DNA of 64,000 nt from NCBI GenBank assembly GCA_964523395.1, contig CAZFXS010000001.1, forward strand, positions 409,052 to 473,051, given 5' to 3'. This DNA comes from JANYJZ01 sp964523395. GTDB taxonomy: Bacteria > Bacteroidota > Ignavibacteria > UBA10030 > SZUA-254. This document shows, one piece after another, positions 25,910 to 32,956 of this stretch (its first letter is position 1; each line of letters begins with the position of its first letter). A program made the position numbers and the translations under genes. The notes beneath the pieces were generated by a model, which saw only the letters and a list, made by a program, of their open reading frames with translations, was not told the origin of the DNA and did not search any database.

Positions 25910-26242
25910 ATGAAATTACTCTCCGCTCTGTTACTCCTGTCTGTATTGCTTGTCGGATGCATGAATCAGCAAGGACTTGAAACTGCCACTGTCAAGGCGA
26001 CTTCGATGGTCTGTGAGACATGTGCTAAGAATGTCAAAGATGCTGTCTTTGCGGTTGAAGGTGTTAAGTCGGTGGATGTCGATATGAAGGAAAAGGTTGT
26101 CACAGTTAAATATGTACCTTCTCAAACGAACTTAGAAACACTGGAACGTGCGGTTACAGATGCCGGATATGATGCCAACGATAAGAAACGCGACCAGGCA
26201 GCGTATGACAAGCTGGATGCATGCTGTAAGATCGACGGCTGA
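25910..26242 (+). CDS. Lipoprotein with heavy-metal-associated (HMA) domain
   Basis: A 110-residue protein. The leader MKLLSALLLLSVLLVGC ends in a lipobox with Cys17, so it should be lipidated and face the periplasm. It is followed by a CopZ/MerP-like HMA domain: the metal motif MVCETCAKNVKDAV (Cys35 and Cys38) and the conserved EGVKSVDVDMKEKVVTVKY. A C-terminal CC pair (105-106) follows the domain. HMA proteins are usually cytosolic chaperones (CopZ) or soluble periplasmic ones (MerP); a membrane-tethered version is less common. Likely a copper or mercury carrier for the neighbouring system. It ends at a strong bidirectional terminator. Confidence 0.88.
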   Translation: MKLLSALLLLSVLLVGCMNQQGLETATVKATSMVCETCAKNVKDAVFAVEGVKSVDVDMKEKVVTVKYVPSQTNLETLERAVTDAGYDANDKKRDQAAYDKLDACCKIDG

Positions 26243-26269
26243 GCTGAACATTCTTCCTATGAAAGCTAA

Positions 26270-26306
26270 AAAAGCATCCTGAAATTTCTCAGGATGCTTT
26301 TTTTAT
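26270..26306. terminator. Bidirectional terminator between the metal island and ccmF
   Basis: A stem AAGCATCCTGA/TCAGGATGCTT of eleven pairs, preceded by A-rich sequence and followed by TTTTTTTATT. Works for the + strand lipoprotein gene and, with the A-tract, for ccmF on the minus strand. Confidence 0.88.
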
Positions 26307-26324
26307 TCTGCACAAAACCCTTTT

Positions 26325-28655
26325 TTATCCTCCTCTGGCTTCCTGAACTCTCCGGATAATCGTAATAATAAAACCTACGACTAACGTTACAGTGCCCATC
26401 CATACGAGATTAATGTAGGGTTTAATACTGGCTTCAACGACAAGGATTTCTGTCGATGGAGCTTGTGATTTCGCTGAAGGATCACTCACTGTTATTTCAA
26501 CCCGCGATTGAGCCGGGTCTTCCCGGTTCGGCTGCATCTTTGCCAGCGTAAATTCCTTATCAGATAATGTTCCTTTAGCGGGTATGTACGTAACAGTCCC
26601 TTCCGAATTTTTCATGATAAGTTTGATTGTTTCCTTCTTGTTTCCGCGGGCAAGTTCAAAAATCGTGCCGATTGAAAATCCGCCGCCTTCAAGCATCTTT
26701 CCCTTTTGCATGTCATCAAAATCAAAATCGACGAATGTTAACCTGGCGTTGCCATCAATTGTTTTGGATTCTCCCTTTATAAATGCAAGCGACATACCTC
26801 CGTTGGTTTCCTTCGGCGTTTCCACCGAAAGAGGAGTGATATAAAAATCCTGCGTAAACATGTTGAGGATATCCGGGTGGCGCATCATGCTGTTGTCTTT
26901 GTTGCTGAGATGCATGATTGGAACGACACGGAATGTCTGGTCTTTGTGCTGAATTTCAACGTCAAACCCATATCGTTCAGGATCTATGGAACGGTTCCCA
27001 AGATACGTCAGTGTATAATCGTCCAGAATCTTTGTAGGCTTTCCCTGTTCCAGTGAAACGGTCTCTTTGGTGTCATACCTTGAACTCGACACAAATCCGA
27101 GAAACATCAGTGCGAAGCCGATGTGTGCGATGGCACCCCCGGCATACTTGGGATTTCCAATAAAAATCTTGTATCCGACGAATATATTGACAAACAACGC
27201 AAAAGCTGATGCAAAGGAAAAGAATATCATCGAAGCATCATGCACACCAAAGGCGACCAGGCCAATGGTAAACGCGACGGAAGAAATTGTCGGGTACAAT
27301 AAACCTTTCAACAAATCACGCATGCTGGAAGTTTTCCACCATAACAGCTGGCCTATGCCGGCAAGAAGCGCGATCACAATGCCAAGAGGCAATGTTGTTT
27401 TCACATAGAATGCCGTATCGACAGCGGCTGACTTTCCTTTAAGGATATTCGTTATGATCGGTGATGACGTTCCGATCGTGATAAACACCGCGGCAAAGCA
27501 AATTGTGAATGCACCGAGAAACAAGGCAAATTCACGTGAATAAATTGTATGCTCGACCGGGATTTTCGGCATCTCTTTCATTCTTCTGAGCAACAGACCG
27601 AATCCGAAACCGGCAAATGTGACAATCAATCCCAGAAGGAGCCAGTATGCCCACATTCCGGGATCAACAAAGGAATGAACTGAGGTATCCCCAAGAACGC
27701 CACTTCTCGTCAGAAACGTACTGTACAACACCATGATGAAGCAAAGGATGCTCAGGACAAAATTTGTCCGAACAAATGTACCCGACCTGCGCTGAGACAT
27801 CATCGTATGAACAGACGCTATACAGACAAGCCATGGAATTAACGATGAGTTTTCAACGGGATCCCAGCCCCAATATCCTCCCCAGCCGAGTGTTTCATAT
27901 GCCCAGTATCCGCCGAGAATAATTCCTGTCCCGAGTGCCGCCGCGCCGAACACTGTCCACGGCTTGGCAACTTTCACCCAGCTTTGATAATCGCGGCGAA
28001 GCAATCCTGCCAGCGCGAATGTGTACGGGACAGCCATGGAAGTAAAACCTGTAAACAAAATCTGTGGATGAATAACCATCCAATAGTTTTGTAATAATGG
28101 GTTGAGTCCCTTTCCCTCTTCAGGATACTGAGCCCAGATTCCCTTTACTTTATCAAGCCATACCACGTTTTCCAGCCCGTCCGGGAGTGGCCCGGTGTGA
28201 ATGAGGTCTTTGGGAAAAGCGTCCCAAATCATTGTAAACGGATTCTTCACGATAAGCATCAGTAATAACGACGACAAAATCATTGACCAGACAAACATCG
28301 TTTCGGACTCGTAGTTGCGCTTTGCGGTATATTGCATTAACGCTATGCCGATAATCGTCGTGTACAATGTCCAGAGAGAGAAGCTTCCCTCCTGTCCCGC
28401 ATAAAATGTCGAAATCAGTAGTGGTGTAGGTAAATCAGTGGAGCTGTAATTCCAGACGTACGAATACTGGAACTGATGTGTCAGTATCAAATAAATAAGA
28501 AGTGAACAGAAAGAAAAAACAAGGAGAGATGATATATGGTATGCGTATCGTGCGGTATTAAGATACTGTGGTTTGAATTTCGTAAATGATAAGTAATACG
28601 AAACACACGATATGACGGAGCAAAGAAAGGCTCCCTGTACGAGATAACTGCCCAT
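26325..28655 (-). CDS. ccmF: Cytochrome c maturation heme lyase subunit CcmF
   Basis: A multi-pass membrane protein that attaches heme to apocytochrome c. The 776-residue product has about fifteen hydrophobic segments and the tryptophan-rich heme-handling motif WGGYWGWDPVENSSLIPWL, plus TRSGVLGDTSVHSF, both signatures of CcmF/CcsA proteins. A large soluble domain of about 200 residues (QGKPTKILDDYTLTYLGN onwards) precedes the last membrane segment, which is followed by VQEARGG. It is the last gene of the run. CcmG and CcmH, the usual thiol partners, are not seen next to it. Confidence 0.93.
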   Translation of the reverse strand: MGSYLVQGAFLCSVISCVSYYLSFTKFKPQYLNTARYAYHISSLLVFSFCSLLIYLILTHQFQYSYVWNYSSTDLPTPLLISTFYAGQEGSFSLWTLYTTIIGIALMQYTAKRNYESETMFVWSMILSSLLLMLIVKNPFTMIWDAFPKDLIHTGPLPDGLENVVWLDKVKGIWAQYPEEGKGLNPLLQNYWMVIHPQILFTGFTSMAVPYTFALAGLLRRDYQSWVKVAKPWTVFGAAALGTGIILGGYWAYETLGWGGYWGWDPVENSSLIPWLVCIASVHTMMSQRRSGTFVRTNFVLSILCFIMVLYSTFLTRSGVLGDTSVHSFVDPGMWAYWLLLGLIVTFAGFGFGLLLRRMKEMPKIPVEHTIYSREFALFLGAFTICFAAVFITIGTSSPIITNILKGKSAAVDTAFYVKTTLPLGIVIALLAGIGQLLWWKTSSMRDLLKGLLYPTISSVAFTIGLVAFGVHDASMIFFSFASAFALFVNIFVGYKIFIGNPKYAGGAIAHIGFALMFLGFVSSSRYDTKETVSLEQGKPTKILDDYTLTYLGNRSIDPERYGFDVEIQHKDQTFRVVPIMHLSNKDNSMMRHPDILNMFTQDFYITPLSVETPKETNGGMSLAFIKGESKTIDGNARLTFVDFDFDDMQKGKMLEGGGFSIGTIFELARGNKKETIKLIMKNSEGTVTYIPAKGTLSDKEFTLAKMQPNREDPAQSRVEITVSDPSAKSQAPSTEILVVEASIKPYINLVWMGTVTLVVGFIITIIRRVQEARGG

Positions 28656-28676
28656 AGATAAATTGTTGAAGTAGTG

Positions 28677-29066
28677 TTACAAGGTTTTTTTCATTGCGTC
28701 TGCGTCGCCTTCGTATTTCGAAGGGCACTTGGTCAGGATGTCATTGGCGTGGAAGTATCCGTCCTGGTATCGTCCTTTGACGACAATCGCTTCCGCCAGC
28801 TCAAAATTATTCGGGCGGGCGCCGTCGTAGACCACGCGTACCTCATCGCCGTTATCATCCTTCAGGTAAAACACGAACTGCGCTTTCTTTTCATCGAAGG
28901 CAGATTCTTTTTCCCGCAGCCACTCTCCTTTTACCTGGACTTTCTTATGTGTTGCCATCGCTGACCGGATGTCGGCATATTCGACATTCGTATCCACAAA
29001 TGAAATTGCCCCGAAAACGAGTGCCGCCACGATGATCAGGCCGGCGATAATGATTTTCATATTCAT
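28677..29066 (-). CDS. ccmE: Cytochrome c maturation heme chaperone CcmE, CxxxY variant
   Basis: Carries heme from CcmABCD to CcmF in the periplasm. The 129-residue protein has one N-terminal membrane anchor (IIIAGLIIVAALVFGAI) and the OB-fold core (VKGEW, RVVYDGARPNNFELAEAIVVKGRY). The covalent heme site is normally HxxxY; here the matching position reads Cys114-Pro-Ser-Lys-Tyr118, so the histidine is a cysteine. This CxxxY form is known from archaea and some Desulfovibrio-like bacteria and goes with Ccm systems that lack CcmG and CcmH. The start ATG follows the ccmD stop by eight bases. Highly confident as CcmE; the heme linkage type is inferred. Confidence 0.92.
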   Translation of the reverse strand: MNMKIIIAGLIIVAALVFGAISFVDTNVEYADIRSAMATHKKVQVKGEWLREKESAFDEKKAQFVFYLKDDNGDEVRVVYDGARPNNFELAEAIVVKGRYQDGYFHANDILTKCPSKYEGDADAMKKTL

Positions 29067-29074
29067 AGCTATCC

Positions 29075-29209
29075 CTATTTCTTTGTTTGTTGTTCGAGTT
29101 TAGAAATCTTTTTGTCAAGCTTCAACAGATAGGAAAAAATCCCTATCCAGCATATCAAAACGATAATAAGCACAATGTAGAGCGCGTTGGCTGATAAAAA
29201 ATCGTACAT
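29075..29209 (-). CDS. ccmD: CcmD-like small membrane protein
   Basis: A 44-residue gene lying exactly between ccmC and ccmE. The product begins MYDFLSANALYIVLIIVLIC, a single membrane span of about 18 residues, followed by SYLLKLDKKISKLEQQTKK, a positively charged cytosolic tail. This is the architecture and place of CcmD, which helps release holo-CcmE from CcmABC. The start codon lies directly next to the ccmC stop (29210-29212), so translation is coupled. Confidence 0.85.
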   Translation of the reverse strand: MYDFLSANALYIVLIIVLICWIGIFSYLLKLDKKISKLEQQTKK

Positions 29210-29887
29210 TTATTGTTCCTCATTGTAATGATATTCCAGTTTTCTTGCTCGGACCTTCAGCGAAAACATCCAGAAATACAGTGCTGTAAATCCTGAGACC
29301 GATGACAGAAATACTGTCAGCATGGTGCCATTCATATGAACTTTGCCTTGCGTATTAATTATGGGTTCAGGATGCAGGCTGGCGACAATCCTGGGCATGA
29401 CGAAGATAAAAAAGGGTACAGTCACTCCTGCAATGACAGCGTATACCGCCGATAGTGTCGCACGCCGTTCTTCTCCATCTATCGATGACCGCAATGCGAA
29501 ATACGCCGCATAAATCAGCAACAGCATAAAAATGGACGTTTCTCTCGGGTCCCAATTCCAAAAAGATCCCCAGTTGAATTTTGCCCAGATGGAGCCTGTA
29601 ACGGTAGCCAGAAAGCAGAAGAGCAACCCCAATCCTGCGGATGAAGCTGACTTCAGATCATCATGAATGTTCTTCGTTTTTAAATATTTAATGCCGAAAA
29701 TCAGGGAGACGATAAATGCAACTACTGTCGTCCATGCCATGGGAACATGAAAGAAAAGAATACGGGCTTTTTGCTCAAGCCCGGGAATGACCGGGTATTC
29801 AAACCATCGCTGAGGCTCAGGAACAATCGGAAAGACAAACGCCGCTACAATGACTACAGTAAGCCAGATTCCAAGAAATATCTTCAT
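29210..29887 (-). CDS. ccmC: Heme exporter / CcmE heme-loading protein CcmC
   Basis: A 225-residue membrane protein of the heme-handling family, with about six spans. The WWD-type motif WGSFWNWDPRETSIFMLLL is clear, and the flanking conserved histidines FFHVPMAWTT and the histidine after the motif (ASLHPEPIIN) are in place. It loads heme onto CcmE. 66 bases of AT-rich sequence separate it from ccmB, a larger gap than elsewhere in the run. Confidence 0.93.
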   Translation of the reverse strand: MKIFLGIWLTVVIVAAFVFPIVPEPQRWFEYPVIPGLEQKARILFFHVPMAWTTVVAFIVSLIFGIKYLKTKNIHDDLKSASSAGLGLLFCFLATVTGSIWAKFNWGSFWNWDPRETSIFMLLLIYAAYFALRSSIDGEERRATLSAVYAVIAGVTVPFFIFVMPRIVASLHPEPIINTQGKVHMNGTMLTVFLSSVSGFTALYFWMFSLKVRARKLEYHYNEEQ

Positions 29888-29953
29888 ACAGTTCGTATCA
29901 TTACCATAATTAGTCGATTATATAATACAAAAAAAAAGGATGCTCGGCAATAG

Positions 29954-30631
29954 TTAATCATTCCAGATAAACTCAAACAACAGGTACGATACCGTTAAAA
30001 TGACAACTGAATATGACAAAAGAACTTGAAATTCACCTATTGCTTCCATAAATGGCGCGTTTTCGACAGAGAGCCTTGTGGCATTGATAACACTTAACAA
30101 TAATGGAAGCATGATTGGAAATGAAAGGACAGGATATAATGTGCCTTTTACGTTTGCTTTTGAAATAATCGCCGCAAGTATTGTCGACGATGCCGATAAT
30201 CCGATCGTAGCAAATAACATTGTTGTCACAAAAATGCCGTAATTCAATATTGTGAAATTCGGAATAACGATCAGAAATAATGATACCGTGACGATATTTA
30301 ATCCGGTTAATAAGACAGTGTTGAAAAGAAGTTTCCCATAGAAAACTGACAGTGGTTTCGCAGTAAGGCGTAACGTCATTACGGTATTTCGTTCTTCTTC
30401 AGTAATAAATGTCCGGGAAAGTCCTGACATGGTTGAAAAGAAAATGATAATCCAGAATACTCCTGAAAGAATCTGCGGTGAGACATTTTCATTGCCGAGG
30501 GAAAATAACACCACGGAAAGTGTCGTGACAACAAACATAAATAACGCATTGAGTGCATACCGTGTCCTGATTTCCGATTGCAGATCCTTCTTGAATACAG
30601 AAAGAACAGGGGAAACTGAATTGGTACTCAC
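29954..30631 (-). CDS. ccmB: Heme exporter membrane subunit CcmB
   Basis: The membrane half of the CcmAB ABC transporter. 225 residues with six hydrophobic spans, among them ALNALFMFVVTTLSVVLFSL and GVFWIIIFFSTMSGLSRTF. The segment FITEEERNTVMTLRLTAKP is the family's conserved cytoplasmic loop. Its start overlaps ccmA's stop by four bases (ATGA). Confidence 0.9.
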   Translation of the reverse strand: MSTNSVSPVLSVFKKDLQSEIRTRYALNALFMFVVTTLSVVLFSLGNENVSPQILSGVFWIIIFFSTMSGLSRTFITEEERNTVMTLRLTAKPLSVFYGKLLFNTVLLTGLNIVTVSLFLIVIPNFTILNYGIFVTTMLFATIGLSASSTILAAIISKANVKGTLYPVLSFPIMLPLLLSVINATRLSVENAPFMEAIGEFQVLLSYSVVILTVSYLLFEFIWND

Positions 30632-31281
30632 TGCTTGCCTCCCCTTTCCAGCCGTTGCAATGCATCCAGATTCACTTCACGGGAACAATGGGAAAGATCT
30701 TCGGCGTCATTTGTTGCTATAACAACTATACCATGTTCTTTTTGACGCTTGATGATATTGTATACCGTCGCGATCCCTTCAGTGTCAAGATTTGAACGAG
30801 GTTCATCGAGAAGAAGGACCGGGGGCTTGTGAAGCAATGCGAACGCGTACTTTAACCGTTGCTTCATCCCGGAGGAATATGTACGGACGTCATCATTCTT
30901 ACGCAATGAAAGATTCACGAGATCAAGTAACTCCGCGAGTTCCTCGTCAGTGGCGATGGAAGATCGTACATCTCTGAAAAATTTTAGATTCTCGGTTCCG
31001 GTAAATTCATCATAAAGATTTAAATACGGGGCGACAAATCCGACATGCCAAAACCGGTCTTCCGGAGAAACCGGTTTGCCGTCGATAGTTAACGCGACTG
31101 TTCCTTTGGTCGGAGAAAGAACGCCTGCCATCATTTTCATTAATGTTGACTTTCCTGACCCATTCCTTCCGGTAATCGCTATAACCTCTGAGGAGCTGAC
31201 TTCAAACGAGACGCCGGAAAAAATAACGCGACGGGAAAAGAGTTTGGTAAGTGAATCTGACCGCAGTGTTACTGATGCCAT
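30628..31281 (-). CDS. ccmA: Heme exporter ATP-binding subunit CcmA
   Basis: The ATPase of the CcmAB transporter, whose hydrolysis releases heme-loaded CcmE from CcmC. 217 residues with Walker A GRNGSGKSTLMK, the ABC signature YSSGMKQRLKYAFALL and Walker B VLLLDEPRSNLD. The start codon abuts the stop of the upstream metalloprotease gene without a gap, so it sits firmly in the same transcript. Confidence 0.93.
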   Translation of the reverse strand: MASVTLRSDSLTKLFSRRVIFSGVSFEVSSSEVIAITGRNGSGKSTLMKMMAGVLSPTKGTVALTIDGKPVSPEDRFWHVGFVAPYLNLYDEFTGTENLKFFRDVRSSIATDEELAELLDLVNLSLRKNDDVRTYSSGMKQRLKYAFALLHKPPVLLLDEPRSNLDTEGIATVYNIIKRQKEHGIVVIATNDAEDLSHCSREVNLDALQRLERGGKQ

Positions 31282-32955
31282 CTATTGCCTCACCACCGAA
31301 AACTTACCGGTATATTCCTTACCGTCAACAACAATGGCAAAGAAGTAAATTCCTGATGAAATACTTTTACGTTTATCGTCATACGCGTCCCAAACGATGC
31401 CCGATTCAAGCGGCATCAATTCAACAACAGGTACGTCACCGGCAAAAATTAAGTTCAGACTTGAACTGAACACATGCAGCCGGGCAATATCTGCGGTTTG
31501 ATACGGAAGGCGGAATTTTATTGTGGCGCCATTTTGCGCGAGGAACGGATTCGGATATGCGTACGCTTCTGATACAACTGAGGGCACTGTTTCCTGTGAT
31601 ACCCAATTCTCCGGATCAGGGACATTGATCCTTACATGGATGCCGTTTGCCAGATCTTTGAATTGTGAACCGCCTTCCGTCTGCATTTGGTATTCAAACG
31701 AATATTGCGCGGAAGAAAATTGCGAACGGACATTCGAAATAATTGCCAGCATCTGATTGCCGTCGACGACCACCGGTCGATATGTCGAAGATAATGACTG
31801 AATCGTATCACGAATTGAACGCGCCGGGGGCATAAATTCTACTACCGGACGCGTTTTCATTTGAGGATAGTTCAAGCCTTCAGAATAAAAATTAACAGTG
31901 TCTGCGCCAGGGCCTGTCTGGGAATTCCAGACCGCCCACTCGAGAAAAGCATCACGAAATGATGATTGCTGTTCCGTCAGCGCCAAGTCAAGAGCAGTAA
32001 GACTCGGTACTGTACGGATATATTCCCAGACCCGTTTCATAACATCACGTGAATACTTCTTTTCGATAAATTTTCCCCAGATAGCCCTGCTGTATTCGAT
32101 GAGTCCGTTTGATTGCGTAAACGTTACGCGCGAAGTCGCAAACTGGCCCCTGACAGAATCAAACGGTGCGTGAGCATTTGGGTCTTCGAGGTATTGGTAA
32201 TAATCATTCACTTCACCATATACGACATCTTCCATCCATGTAGATGTGATTTCCAGGAAATATTGATCGGATGACCATACGCCATAGGACGCGAGCTGAA
32301 TCGCATGGTGAAATTCATGCGCGGCGGTTACTTTCAGGCCTAAGATACCCGGACTGTAAAATCCACGAAAATCATTATCAATTTCAATGTACGTTCTGTA
32401 CCTGGGGGGTGTAAAAGCGCCAATAAATCCATTGGTTCTTGTCAATCCATAAGCGCTCATGTTTCTGATGTACACATCATACGCTGTGTCCCCCGGCTGG
32501 AGCGGGGATTCATATCCCAACGTGTTCACCTCGAAATCATAAACCTCATTAAAATACTTTCCCACCGAATCGACATACTGTTCATACGTATTGGGAATCT
32601 GGTTGCCGCTCCCATCAAGTAAAAATGGGGTGTCTATCCCTGAACTGTCGTAATGAATCTGGAAGATTCCTATGATTCTGCTTTTTTGTTGCAGGGCAGG
32701 CGCAAGAAATGCTTGGAGTCGCACCTGTTGGTCAGGTGAAAAATTATTCCAGTTATCCTGAATGGCAAGCGATAACCAAAGTCCGCATTTTGTGTCTTCA
32801 TATGAACGCGGAGAAACCGCCGCCGCTGTACGATTGCGTAGCTTGTCTGCAGAACGGACAACCTGTTCCAGATCAAACGTTCTGGAATCCTGTGAACGGC
32901 CCTCTGCCATCCCCATCAGGATGAAAACGGAAACTATGAATACTTTCGTCTTCAC
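31282..32955 (-). CDS. Secreted zinc metalloprotease-like protein with type IX sorting domain
   Basis: A 557-residue exported protein with a signal peptide (MKTKVFIVSVFILMGMAEG). The central motif AAHEFHHAIQ (His213, Glu214, His217) is an HExxH zinc site, followed ~25 residues on by STWMEDVVYGE, which may hold the third ligand. This resembles the MXAN_6640-type putative metalloproteases. The last ~85 residues, from YPNPFLAQNGATIKFRL to ISSGIYFFAIVVDGKEYTGK, form a type A C-terminal sorting domain for the type IX secretion system, so the protein is predicted on the cell surface or outside. It follows the FG-GAP protein by one base and directly precedes ccmA. Confidence 0.85.
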   Translation of the reverse strand: MKTKVFIVSVFILMGMAEGRSQDSRTFDLEQVVRSADKLRNRTAAAVSPRSYEDTKCGLWLSLAIQDNWNNFSPDQQVRLQAFLAPALQQKSRIIGIFQIHYDSSGIDTPFLLDGSGNQIPNTYEQYVDSVGKYFNEVYDFEVNTLGYESPLQPGDTAYDVYIRNMSAYGLTRTNGFIGAFTPPRYRTYIEIDNDFRGFYSPGILGLKVTAAHEFHHAIQLASYGVWSSDQYFLEITSTWMEDVVYGEVNDYYQYLEDPNAHAPFDSVRGQFATSRVTFTQSNGLIEYSRAIWGKFIEKKYSRDVMKRVWEYIRTVPSLTALDLALTEQQSSFRDAFLEWAVWNSQTGPGADTVNFYSEGLNYPQMKTRPVVEFMPPARSIRDTIQSLSSTYRPVVVDGNQMLAIISNVRSQFSSAQYSFEYQMQTEGGSQFKDLANGIHVRINVPDPENWVSQETVPSVVSEAYAYPNPFLAQNGATIKFRLPYQTADIARLHVFSSSLNLIFAGDVPVVELMPLESGIVWDAYDDKRKSISSGIYFFAIVVDGKEYTGKFSVVRQ

Positions 32956-32956
32956 T

